64,000 nt of DNA from Burkholderiaceae bacterium (GTDB lineage: Bacteria; Pseudomonadota; Gammaproteobacteria; Burkholderiales; Burkholderiaceae_C): contig JACKLJ010000001.1 in assembly GCA_024235955.1 (NCBI GenBank), positions 1,163,501-1,227,500 of the forward strand. The letters run 5' to 3'. The first letter of the stretch is position 1. Each line of letters starts with the position of its first letter. The position numbers and the translations under genes are program-made. Shown in pieces: positions 28,820 through 35,943 of this stretch. The notes below the pieces were generated by a model that saw nothing but the letters and a program-made list of their open reading frames with translations, searched no databases and was not told the origin of the DNA.

Positions 28820-30322
28820 ATGCCGCCAGCCATGATTGACCGCGTCTCCACCGTCCCCGAGCTCGGTGCCAGCCCGCTGGCCCTTGCGGTGGTGGCCGAC
28901 GCCGTGCAGCGCGTCGAAGCCGACGGTCCGCTGGACGACGCGGCCGCGCTGCGCCAGGCCTTCGCTGCCCAGTCCACCCGCGCCGGCCAGGTGCAGCAAC
29001 GCGCCTGGCTGCTGGGCGAGCGCCTGGGCCTGCCGGCCGAGCTGGCGCGCTGGCGCCACCTGGGCTGGGGTGTGGTGCTGGCGCTGGCGCTGCTGATGGC
29101 CTTCACCGGCCTGGGGCTCGCGCGCGCCGTGCTGGGCGAAGGCCGCAGCATCAACGCCGTGGCGGCTTTCGTCAGCCTGCTCGGCCTGCACCTGGTGATG
29201 CTGCTGGTCTGGCTGGGCGGCATCCTGCTGGCCGGCCGGCGCTGGGCCGGGCCGCTGCTGGGCCGCGCGGCGCTGGCGCTGACGGCCCGCCTGCCGCTGG
29301 AGCGCGGGCCGCACGCGCTCACGCTGTTGCAGTCGTTCACCGCCGTGCTGCGGCGCCAGGGCCTGCTGGGCTGGCTGACCGGCGCGGTGAGCCACGGCAT
29401 CTGGACGCTGGCCTTCGTCATCACGCTGGCGGTGCTGGCCTTCGGCTTCGCCTTCCATGCCTACACGCTGACCTGGGAGACCACCATCCTCAGCGCAGGC
29501 TTCTTCCAGCGCTTCGTGCAGTTCACCGGCGCGCTGCCGGCGCTGCTTGGCTTTGCCGTGCCCGACGCCGCGGCGGTGCAGGGCGTGGGCAACGCGGCGG
29601 CCGGCGCGGCTCAGCCGCTGGCCAGCCAGCGCGAATGGGCCTGGTGGCTGATGGGCTGCGTGCTGGCCTACGGCCTGCTGCCGCGGGCGCTGTTGCTGTT
29701 GCTGAGCCTGTGGCGCTGGCACGGCGGCAGGCGCCGGCTGGCGGGCCAGGTGGACATGGCCGACCCGTACGTGCGCCGCATCGTGGCGCGGCTGGACGCC
29801 CTGGAGCCGCCGCCGCAGGTGATCGACCCCGAGCGCCGGCCCGCCGTCGCGCCGGCGGTGCCGCGCCGGGCCTCGCAGGCCGCGCCCGGTGCGCCGGGCT
29901 CGCTGGCCGTCGTCGGCTTCGAGCTGCCGCCCGAGCAGCCCTGGCCCGTACCCGGCCTGCCGCCGGGCGACGAGGCGCCCGAGCGCATCGCCGGCAGCGC
30001 GCGCGAGCGCGAGGCCGTGCTGGCCCGGCTGGCGCAGACGCGCCCCGAATCGCTGCTGCTGGTCGTCAGCGCGCCCGCCAGCCCCGACCGCGGCACCGCC
30101 CGCTTCCTGCGCGAGGCGGCGCCGCTGGCGGCGCGCTGCGCGCTGCTCCTGCTCGGCGCCGACGACGCAGCGGCCGCCGCGCCCGGCGCCGCCGTGGCGC
30201 GCTGGCGCCAGTGGCTGGATTCCGAGGGTTTTGAGGCTGTAGCCGGCTTGCAGACGGCGCAGGAAGCTATGAACTGGATAGCAAACCAGACGCCCGCCGA
30301 AGCGGAGCAGGGCACCACATGA
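28820..30322 (+). CDS. DUF2868 membrane protein
   Basis: A 500-residue protein of unknown function. Helices are predicted near residues 80-105, 110-135, 190-215 and 265-290, with an Arg-rich linker and a cytosolic Ala-rich C-terminal half. In beta-proteobacteria DUF2868 genes sit directly before a DUF3482 GTPase gene, as here, so the two probably work together at the membrane. ATG 28820 has AGGG upstream; ATG 28832 is an alternative. The last ~20 codons coincide with a degenerate family A repeat, and the TGA is overlapped by the ATG of a family D repeat. Confidence 0.75.
   Translation: MPPAMIDRVSTVPELGASPLALAVVADAVQRVEADGPLDDAAALRQAFAAQSTRAGQVQQRAWLLGERLGLPAELARWRHLGWGVVLALALLMAFTGLGLARAVLGEGRSINAVAAFVSLLGLHLVMLLVWLGGILLAGRRWAGPLLGRAALALTARLPLERGPHALTLLQSFTAVLRRQGLLGWLTGAVSHGIWTLAFVITLAVLAFGFAFHAYTLTWETTILSAGFFQRFVQFTGALPALLGFAVPDAAAVQGVGNAAAGAAQPLASQREWAWWLMGCVLAYGLLPRALLLLLSLWRWHGGRRRLAGQVDMADPYVRRIVARLDALEPPPQVIDPERRPAVAPAVPRRASQAAPGAPGSLAVVGFELPPEQPWPVPGLPPGDEAPERIAGSAREREAVLARLAQTRPESLLLVVSAPASPDRGTARFLREAAPLAARCALLLLGADDAAAAAPGAAVARWRQWLDSEGFEAVAGLQTAQEAMNWIANQTPAEAEQGTT
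30228..30283 (-). repeat. Dispersed repeat family A, copy 10 (inside DUF2868 coding sequence)
   Basis: The segment TTGAGGCTGTAGCCGGCTTG followed by CAGACGGCGCAGGAAGCTAT and GAACTGGATAGC aligns with the reverse form of family A (compare copy 9), more diverged. It supplies about 18 in-frame codons near the end of the gene. Confidence 0.55.
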
Positions 30323-30510
30323 GCGCGCCGGGCCGCTCCCAAGCGCGAATCCCGGAGCGCGCAGCGCGGAGGGGGAATCCGTTGCGCGCGCCGGGCCGTT
30401 CCCAAGCGCACATCCCCGCAGCGCGCGGCGCGCAGGGCCGTGACATGCGCGCGCCGGGCCGTTCCCAAGCGCGCATCCCACAGTGCATGGCGCGGAGGGC
30501 CGTCCAGTGA
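30319..30510 (+). repeat. Tandem 63-bp repeat, family D, locus 2 (63-codon mini-ORF)
   Basis: Three 63-bp units start at 30319, 30382 and 30445, each beginning RTG/TTG followed by CGCGCCGGGCCG and CCCAAGCGC. The first ATG overlaps the DUF2868 stop (ATGA, 30319-30322). Because the unit is 63 bp the frame stays open for 63 codons (each third starts like RAPGRSQARIP), and its TGA (30508-30510) overlaps the GTG start of the next gene. The peptide has no known family and is probably a by-product of the repeat, though it could couple translation of the two genes. Confidence 0.75.
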
Positions 30511-31961
30511 CCGCGCCTGATCATCCAGTGACCGAGCCGCTGCGCATCGCCGTCGTCGGTCACACCAACGCCGGCAAGACCTCGCTGCTGCGCACGCTCA
30601 CGCGCAACGTGGATTTCGGCGAGGTGTCGGATCGCCCCGGCACCACGCGCCACGCCGAGGCCATCGACCTGCGCCTGGCCGGCGCCACCGCCGTGCGCTT
30701 CATCGACACGCCGGGCCTGGAAGACTCGGTGGCGCTGCTCGAATACCTGAACACGCTGCAGGCCGACACCCGCCCGGCCCGCGTGCGCGCCTTCCTGCAG
30801 GGCCCCGAGGCGCGCGAAGTCTTCGAGCAGGAGGCCAAGGTGCTGCGCGCGTTGCTGGAGCAGGCGGACGCCGCCATGTACGTGGTCGACACGCGCGAAC
30901 CCGTGCTGCCCAAGCACCGCGCCGAGCTGGAGATCCTCACCTGGTGCGCGCGGCCGGTGATGCCGGTGCTGAACTTCGTGCGCGCGCCCGGCAGCCGGCA
31001 CGCCGAATGGCAGCGCGCGCTGCTGGAAGCCAACCTGCACGCGCAGGTGCAGTTCGACGCCGTGGCGCCCTTTGTCGGCGCCGAGCGCACGCTGTACGGC
31101 GACCTGGCCACGCTGCTGCCTGCCCGGCGCGCGCAACTGGGCGAGATCGTCGATGCGCTGGCGCTGGAGGCGGCCGACCGCCAGCAGGCCGCTGCCCGCG
31201 TGGTGGCCGAGGCGCTGGTGGACGTGGCCGCCATGCGGCGCAGCATCGACGCCGACGAATTCGCCGATCCGCTGCGGCAGAAAGCTTTCGTGCGCGCCTT
31301 CCAGGACGACGTGCGTCGCCACGCCCGCCGCGCGGTCGATGACTTGCTGGCCGTCTACGCCTTCCGCCCCGGCGACGCCGAGCTGGAAACCATCCCCGAA
31401 CTCGCCGGCCGCTGGGAGGACGACCTGTTCAACCCCGAGGCGCTGGTGGAGGCCGGCAAGAAGCTCGGCCTGGGCGCGGTGATCGGCGCCGGCCTGGGCG
31501 CCGTGGCCGACGTGGCGCTGGCCGGCCTGTCGCTGGGCGCGGCCACCACGCTCGGCGCCACCCTGGGCGGCGCCATCAGCGGCGGCTGGCGGCCGCTGTG
31601 GCGCAAGCTGGAAAACCGCCTGAACGGCGTGCAGGAGCTAACCGCCGAAGACGCCGTGCTGGCCCTGCTGGCCGAGCACCTGGCCGGCCTGGCGCGCGCG
31701 CTGGAGCAGCGCGGCCACGCCGCCATGGGCCGACTGCGCTACACGGGCGAAGGGCAGGGCGTGGAGGGCGATGTGCGGCTGGAAGACGTGATCGGCGCCC
31801 TGGCCCCCGCGCGCGGCCACCCCGACTGGGAGCGCGGCGAGCCGGGCCTGGGCGCCAAATGGCTGGGCCGCGAAGCCGGTGGCGAAGACCGCCGCGAGCT
31901 GGTCCAGGCGCTGGCGCGGCAGCTGCGGCCCCTGCTCACCATCGAAACCTCTCCCGAATGA
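30507..31961 (+). CDS. DUF3482 GTPase (Era/TrmE-like G domain)
   Basis: A 484-residue GTP-binding protein. The P-loop is GHTNAGKTS, the switch I Thr lies in DRPGTTRHAEA, DTPGLED is the G3 motif, and NFVRAPGS stands where NKxD would be, so G4 is degenerate. The C-terminal half (DUF3482) has a Gly/Ala-rich amphipathic segment (GAVIGAGLGAVADVALAGLS) that may insert in membranes. Function is unknown; pairing with the DUF2868 membrane protein suggests a membrane-remodelling or stress role. GTG 30507 is preferred; ATG 30483 would start inside the repeat. Confidence 0.82.
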   Translation: MTAPDHPVTEPLRIAVVGHTNAGKTSLLRTLTRNVDFGEVSDRPGTTRHAEAIDLRLAGATAVRFIDTPGLEDSVALLEYLNTLQADTRPARVRAFLQGPEAREVFEQEAKVLRALLEQADAAMYVVDTREPVLPKHRAELEILTWCARPVMPVLNFVRAPGSRHAEWQRALLEANLHAQVQFDAVAPFVGAERTLYGDLATLLPARRAQLGEIVDALALEAADRQQAAARVVAEALVDVAAMRRSIDADEFADPLRQKAFVRAFQDDVRRHARRAVDDLLAVYAFRPGDAELETIPELAGRWEDDLFNPEALVEAGKKLGLGAVIGAGLGAVADVALAGLSLGAATTLGATLGGAISGGWRPLWRKLENRLNGVQELTAEDAVLALLAEHLAGLARALEQRGHAAMGRLRYTGEGQGVEGDVRLEDVIGALAPARGHPDWERGEPGLGAKWLGREAGGEDRRELVQALARQLRPLLTIETSPE

Positions 31962-32114
31962 GGGGTGCCCCCGGGCGTCGGCTGTGCGCCACAATCTGCC
32001 CAGCAATCCGCATGCGGGCGGAGCCAGGCGCCGGGAAGCGGCCTGCGCCGCTTGACAAGCCCGGCCTGGCGTGCAGACTGCCACTTGAAACCAACCGTTG
32101 AAGCCCTGAGCACC

Positions 32115-32432
32115 ATGAAGAAGACCCTGATCCTGCTGGCCGGCTGCGCTTTCGGCGCCAGTGCCTTCGCCTCCTGCTACACCGTCATGGACGCCAAGGG
32201 CAAGATCCTGTCCGAGTCGCCCAACCCGCCGGTGGACATGGCCTACCAGCTGCACCAGACCGTGCCCTACCGCTACGGGCCGGGCGCGAGCATGACCTTC
32301 GGCATCGCCGACGGTAACTGCGGCTCCCAGGTCGACCAGTGGTACGACGGCGCGCCCAAGAACGTGGCCTGGCAGGCCGATGGCAAGAGCCGCCGCGCCA
32401 TCCGCCGTGGCCGTCGCCAGGACCGCGAATAA
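32115..32432 (+). CDS. Small secreted protein of unknown function
   Basis: The 105-residue protein has a clear signal peptide (MKKTLILLAGCAFGASAFAS, cleavage after SAFA). The mature part starts with a CYTVMD segment and contains PPVDMAYQLHQTVP and a second Cys (GNCGSQ), then a very basic tail (KSRRAIRRGRRQDRE). Similar CYTVYD-PVDMS proteins occur in Comamonadaceae without assigned function. It stands alone after the DUF3482 gene, 153 bp downstream, and is followed by a family A copy and a terminator. Confidence 0.65.
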   Translation: MKKTLILLAGCAFGASAFASCYTVMDAKGKILSESPNPPVDMAYQLHQTVPYRYGPGASMTFGIADGNCGSQVDQWYDGAPKNVAWQADGKSRRAIRRGRRQDRE

Positions 32433-32450
32433 GCCGCCGCGCGCAGCGCG

Positions 32451-32516
32451 TTTTTCATAGCTTTTCTGGCACCCAGCCCTTGCGTGGCGGGCGCAGAAAG
32501 CTATAAGTGAGATAGC
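32451..32516 (-). repeat. Dispersed repeat family A, copy 11
   Basis: A slightly diverged reverse copy (CACCCAGCCCTTGCGTGGCG, then GGCGCAGAAAGCTATAAG) immediately before a bidirectional terminator. Confidence 0.75.
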
Positions 32517-32544
32517 AAAAAAGGCACCCTCGGGTGCCTTTTTT
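32517..32544. terminator. Bidirectional terminator
   Basis: AAGGCACCC (32521-32529) pairs with GGGTGCCTT (32532-32540), flanked by an A-run and a T-run, between the small secreted protein gene and the convergent sulfurtransferase. Confidence 0.92.
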
Positions 32545-32580
32545 CATGATGGCCAAGGGGCGCTGCCCCCACCTCACCGC

Positions 32581-33570
32581 TTACTGCAGCGGCACGGCAC
32601 CGGCCAGCGGGCGCTTCTCCAGCGTCCACTCGTGCATGGAGCCGTCGTACAGCCTGGCGTTGGGGTTCTTCAGCACTTCCGACAGCACGAACCACGGCCC
32701 GGCGGCCAGGTGGCCGCTGTTGCAGTAGGTGATGGCGGGCGCGGACGGGTCGATGCCCTGGGCCGTCATTAGCGCGCGGTAGGTGGCGGGGCTGAGCAGC
32801 TTGACGGCGCCGCCCTCGGTTTTGGTCATCAGGTCGGGCGCGTACTGCTTCGCGCCTTCGATGTGGCCGTAGCCGAACACGTAGTCGCGCTTGCTGAGGC
32901 CGTGGTACTGCTGGCTGTCGCGCGCGTCCACCAGGGTGGCGCTGTGCGCGGCCGCGGCCTTGGCGACGTCGTCGGATGAGGCGAAGTAGCGCGCGCTGTG
33001 GTCGGCCGTGGCCACCCAGGTGCCGGTACGGCTGGCGCCGGCCTCGGTGGTGACGGGGCGGCCGGCCACCAGCCAGTCGGCCATGCCGCCGTTGAGCACC
33101 GCCACCTGGTCGTCGCCGAACACCTTGAACTGCCAGTAGGCGCGCAGGGCCTCGTCCATCGTCTCGGCGCTGGTGCCGGTGGAGACCAGCACGATCGGCT
33201 TGCCGGCGTCGATGCCGGCCGCCTGCACGGTTTTCTCGAACACGGCCTGCTCGGGGATCATGTACTTCACTGTCTGCCCGGCGATCTGTCGCTCGCCGCG
33301 CAGCTTGCCCATCTCGAGCAGGCGGGCGCCGGCAATGTGGCCGCCCACCTCGACCAGCTTGCGCTTGCCGGTCTTGGCGTCGGTCTCGACCTCGGGCGCG
33401 GCGGTCCAGGACTTGGCGCTGCCGCGCACGTCGACCACCTGCACGTCGGCCAGGTGGTCGGCCAGCCACTGGCTGTCCACCAGCGGGCCGGGCAGGGCGG
33501 CGGCGTGTGCTGTCAGGGCTTGCAGCGTGAAGGCGGCGATGGCCGCGCCGCGGGCCAGAAAGCGTTTCAT
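32581..33570 (-). CDS. Exported tandem-rhodanese sulfurtransferase
   Basis: The enzyme would transfer sulfane sulfur, for example from thiosulfate to an acceptor thiol. The 329-residue protein has a signal peptide (MKRFLARGAAIAAFTLQALT, cleavage near AHA-AAL), so it is periplasmic. It has two rhodanese domains: an inactive N-terminal one (VVDVRGSAKSW) and a C-terminal one with DARDSQQYHG and the active-site loop YCNSGHLAAG carrying the catalytic Cys. It is the last gene of a minus-strand operon with two YeeE/YedE sulfur transporters, which fits a role in handling thiosulfate or persulfide. Confidence 0.9.
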   Translation of the reverse strand: MKRFLARGAAIAAFTLQALTAHAAALPGPLVDSQWLADHLADVQVVDVRGSAKSWTAAPEVETDAKTGKRKLVEVGGHIAGARLLEMGKLRGERQIAGQTVKYMIPEQAVFEKTVQAAGIDAGKPIVLVSTGTSAETMDEALRAYWQFKVFGDDQVAVLNGGMADWLVAGRPVTTEAGASRTGTWVATADHSARYFASSDDVAKAAAAHSATLVDARDSQQYHGLSKRDYVFGYGHIEGAKQYAPDLMTKTEGGAVKLLSPATYRALMTAQGIDPSAPAITYCNSGHLAAGPWFVLSEVLKNPNARLYDGSMHEWTLEKRPLAGAVPLQ

Positions 33571-33620
33571 GGGGAGTCTCCTCGTTGAAGTAGGTGGTGG
33601 ATCGGGTTCGGATAATCGGT

Positions 33621-34310
33621 TCAGGCCTGGCTGGCTGCCAGCTCGGCCAGCCGCGGCGCCAGGGCGGCCGGGCATTCGGTGACGACGTCGAGCGTGCGGT
33701 CTTCGAACGCCGCCTCGCGGTCGCCGCGGTGCCGTCGGGCCACGTGCGCGGCCAGCGCGGTATCACGTGCGGCGACCAGCTCGGCCAACTGGGGCGCGAA
33801 CAGGCGCACCATGCCGCTCAGCCACTCGGCCATCGGTGCCAGGCGCCCGCGGGTGTGCACCTGGAAGTGCGGCAGCGCGGCCAGCACCTCGCCGGCCGGG
33901 CGCCAGCTTTCGCCGGTGACCCAGCGGTTGGTGGTGAACCAGCGCAGCGGCTCGCCGCGCGCGTCGAGCGAGAGGCCGGCCAGGTGGAAGAAGGCCGGCT
34001 TGCCGGCGGCCACCGGCGCGCGGTCGTGCACGAACAGGTGGAAGTGGCCGTGCTCCTGCTCCGGCCGGCGGCGCGACAGGTGCGCGTGGTAGTAGAAGCT
34101 GGTGCCGGCAACGGCGTCACGCACGTCGCGCGCCGGGTAGTGGCGCATCGGCGTGAACTGGCGCGTGCCGGCCAGGGCCGCCGCGGCCAGGCCGACGCCG
34201 GCCTGTGCATAGCGCAACTGCACCTCGGCCACGCGCTGCGCGGCGGCCAGCATCTCGTCCTGGCCCGGCAGCGGCGCGGCCGCTGGGTTGCGTGTTACTT
34301 GGGCGCGCAC
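33621..34310 (-). CDS. DUF6969 family protein, possible metalloprotein
   Basis: A 229-residue protein without signal peptide, so probably cytoplasmic. The centre contains FTPMRHYPARDVRD, SFYYHAHLSRR and EHGHFHLFVHD, a dense His/Glu cluster that looks able to bind a metal; this resembles DUF6969. Function is unknown. The GTG start at 34310 overlaps the 3' end of the upstream Cys-rich peptide gene by 16 bp; ATG 34253 is an alternative. Position between a Cys-rich exported peptide and a rhodanese suggests a part in sulfur or metal handling, for example acting on that peptide. This is inference. Confidence 0.6.
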   Translation of the reverse strand: MRAQVTRNPAAAPLPGQDEMLAAAQRVAEVQLRYAQAGVGLAAAALAGTRQFTPMRHYPARDVRDAVAGTSFYYHAHLSRRRPEQEHGHFHLFVHDRAPVAAGKPAFFHLAGLSLDARGEPLRWFTTNRWVTGESWRPAGEVLAALPHFQVHTRGRLAPMAEWLSGMVRLFAPQLAELVAARDTALAAHVARRHRGDREAAFEDRTLDVVTECPAALAPRLAELAASQA

Positions 34311-34537
34311 GGGTTGGCGGGCCCGCAGGGGTTGTCGGAGCCCGCCTTCTTTTTCTTCTTCTTGCCCGAAGGCGCGCAGGGGTTGGAGGGGCCGCAGGGG
34401 TTCTCGGCCGAGGCGCTGGGGGCCTGGTTGCCGCTCACGGCGGCCAGCACGGCGGGGGCCGGCGCGACCAGGGCGCTGGCCACCACCAGGGCGGACAGGG
34501 TGTCACCGAGCTTGGTGCGCTTGCGGGCTTGCTTCAT
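34295..34537 (-). CDS. Exported Cys-rich peptide with two NPCGPxNPCAP repeats
   Basis: An 80-residue protein. Residues 1-33 form a signal peptide with a basic n-region (MKQARKRTK) and an Ala/Val core ending AVLAA. The mature part is short and unusual: NPCGPSNPCAP, a linker with six lysines in a row, then NPCGPANPCAPK at the C-terminus. All four Cys are in these two 11-residue repeats. AAGGAG lies just upstream of ATG 34537 (minus strand). It follows two YeeE/YedE genes and precedes DUF6969. A metal- or sulfane-sulfur-binding role, or being a substrate for modification, is plausible but unproven. Confidence 0.75.
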   Translation of the reverse strand: MKQARKRTKLGDTLSALVVASALVAPAPAVLAAVSGNQAPSASAENPCGPSNPCAPSGKKKKKKAGSDNPCGPANPCAPK

Positions 34538-34566
34538 GGGAAGGCTCCTTGGGGTGGTGGTGGAAA

Positions 34567-35178
34567 TCAGGATTCGCTGCCGGCGCCGGCCACGGCCTGC
34601 GCGGCGGTCACGGGGCCGCGGGCGCGCCGCTCCATGCGGCCGCCGACGATGAACACGGCGATCAGGGCCACCAGCAGGATCAGCAGCACGGCGATCTGCG
34701 GGATGCCCCAGGCGTCGGTGAAGGTGTCGCCGGTCTGCACCTCGCCGGCGGCCATCAGGGCCTGGATGGTGGGGCCGTACAGGCCGGCGAACACGAAGGT
34801 GCCCAGCAGCAGGCCTACGATGAACAGCAGCGCGTCCAGCCGGCCCGAGAAGAAGCCCACCACCGAGGTGCCGGGGCAGTAGCCGCCGGTGGCGAAGCCC
34901 GCGCCCACCAGCGCGCCGCCGATGGCCGAGGCCACCACCAGCGAGGTCGGCACGTACAGCGCGTCGGCCGGGATCAGCCCCGCGGCGCGCAGGCCCCACA
35001 GGCCGAAGGCGGCCACCACGATGGCGGTGAACATGACCTTGAAGACTGACCAGTCGGTCAGGCTGAACTGGGCGGTGAGCTTACGAGGGCTGCCGAAGCC
35101 GGCGTTCTCCAGCACGAAGCCGAACAGCGCGCCGCAGATCAGGCCCGACACCATGCCGGAATCGTTCAACGGAAACAT
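34567..35178 (-). CDS. YeeE/YedE (TsuA-like) half-transporter, second subunit
   Basis: The 203-residue membrane protein has four to five helices and the YeeE/YedE signature GFATGGYCPGTSVVGF, in which the Cys is thought to relay thiosulfate through the membrane in TsuA. An earlier motif LENAGFGSPRKLTAQF is also typical. It begins one base after the stop of the preceding half-transporter, so the two are translated together and probably form one thiosulfate or sulfur-compound importer. The long soluble C-tail is Arg-rich. Confidence 0.9.
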   Translation of the reverse strand: MFPLNDSGMVSGLICGALFGFVLENAGFGSPRKLTAQFSLTDWSVFKVMFTAIVVAAFGLWGLRAAGLIPADALYVPTSLVVASAIGGALVGAGFATGGYCPGTSVVGFFSGRLDALLFIVGLLLGTFVFAGLYGPTIQALMAAGEVQTGDTFTDAWGIPQIAVLLILLVALIAVFIVGGRMERRARGPVTAAQAVAGAGSES

Positions 35179-35179
35179 C

Positions 35180-35716
35180 TCAGACCCCCCGGAAGACGCG
35201 GTAGCTGATCAGCCCCACGGCGAAGAACGCGCCGAGGAACACGAAGGCGGCGATGCCCAGCACCGCCGCGCCCGACAGGCCCAGCCCGCTGGTGCAGCCG
35301 GCCGCCACGCGGGCACCGAAGCCGGCCAGCAGGCCGCCCAGCAGTGCTGCGAAGGCGCGGCGCGGCGTGCCCACGCTGTGCGAGCCGTCGAACTGGATGC
35401 GGAAGCGCCCGCCCAGCAGGGCCGCCACGAAGGCGCCGATGGCCACGCCCACCACCTGCCAGCTGATCCAGGAGGCCATCACGGAGCGGGCCCCGCCCTC
35501 GACCATGGGGCCCAGGTAGGCGTTGGATTCGGTGGCGGCGGGGGCGACCTCCAGGCCCAGCCAGGCGGCCAGCCGCGTGGACGCGCCGGTGGCCCCCAGG
35601 CCGTGGCCGGTGAGCACGAAGGTGAGCAGCAGCACCAGGCCAAGCGCGATGCCGGCCGCCAGCGGCGGCCAGAACGGTTTGGCGTGGGTCTCCTGGAAAG
35701 CGGGGCTGGCGGACAT
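35180..35716 (-). CDS. YeeE/YedE (TsuA-like) half-transporter, first subunit
   Basis: A 178-residue membrane protein containing the other half of the family, with the Cys motif GARVAAGCTSGLGLSG and a preceding large periplasmic loop. Together with the next gene it reproduces the two-half layout common in proteobacteria. It is the first gene of a five-gene minus-strand operon. The start at 35716 lies 37 bp from a promoter/operator that shares a sequence with two other sites in the window. Confidence 0.9.
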   Translation of the reverse strand: MSASPAFQETHAKPFWPPLAAGIALGLVLLLTFVLTGHGLGATGASTRLAAWLGLEVAPAATESNAYLGPMVEGGARSVMASWISWQVVGVAIGAFVAALLGGRFRIQFDGSHSVGTPRRAFAALLGGLLAGFGARVAAGCTSGLGLSGAAVLGIAAFVFLGAFFAVGLISYRVFRGV

Positions 35717-35749
35717 GGCGCGGCCTTTCTCTTGGGGATTGTCAGATCA

Positions 35750-35777
35750 AGTATATGCGCAAATACGGAAATGTGAA
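35750..35777 (-). promoter_or_regulatory. Promoter and ArsR-type operator of the YeeE/YedE operon
   Basis: On the minus strand a -35 box TTCACA (35772-35777) and a -10 box TATACT (35750-35755) are 16 bp apart. The spacer overlaps the near-palindrome GTATATGCGCAAATAC (35751-35766), part of the 20-bp pattern ATATGC-N8-GGAAAT (35753-35772). The same pattern precedes the RND operon (44429-44448) and the DUF3149 gene (41942-41961). An ArsR repressor bound here would block the promoter. Confidence 0.65.
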
Positions 35778-35829
35778 GTGGCTTGAGATGGGGCGAGCGG
35801 AACGGTGCAGCGGGTGTGGCCACGGCCCG

Positions 35830-35900
35830 AAATTCAGAGTGAAATTGGCTTGCAGCCCTTTTGCGACGGGCGCAGGCAGCTATGAAAAAGTTAGCTATTG
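35830..35900 (-). repeat. Dispersed repeat family A, copy 12
   Basis: A reverse copy (AATTGGCTTGCAGCCCTTTT, then GGCGCAGGCAGCTATGAA), between the promoter region of the YeeE operon and the 3' end of the GNAT gene. Confidence 0.85.
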
Positions 35901-35943
35901 AACAGCTGCGGCTGCACGGCAGAAGCCGGACCGGCGGCGCTGG

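Noticed and set aside
30319..30510. The 63-codon frame as an ordinary gene
   Set aside because: It is made entirely of three repeat units shared with another locus where the frame breaks; kept as a repeat with possible coupling function.
34295..34999. 234-codon minus-strand frame containing the Cys-rich peptide
   Set aside because: The part upstream of 34537 is an out-of-frame reading of the YeeE/YedE gene; a ribosome site and signal peptide mark ATG 34537 as the start.
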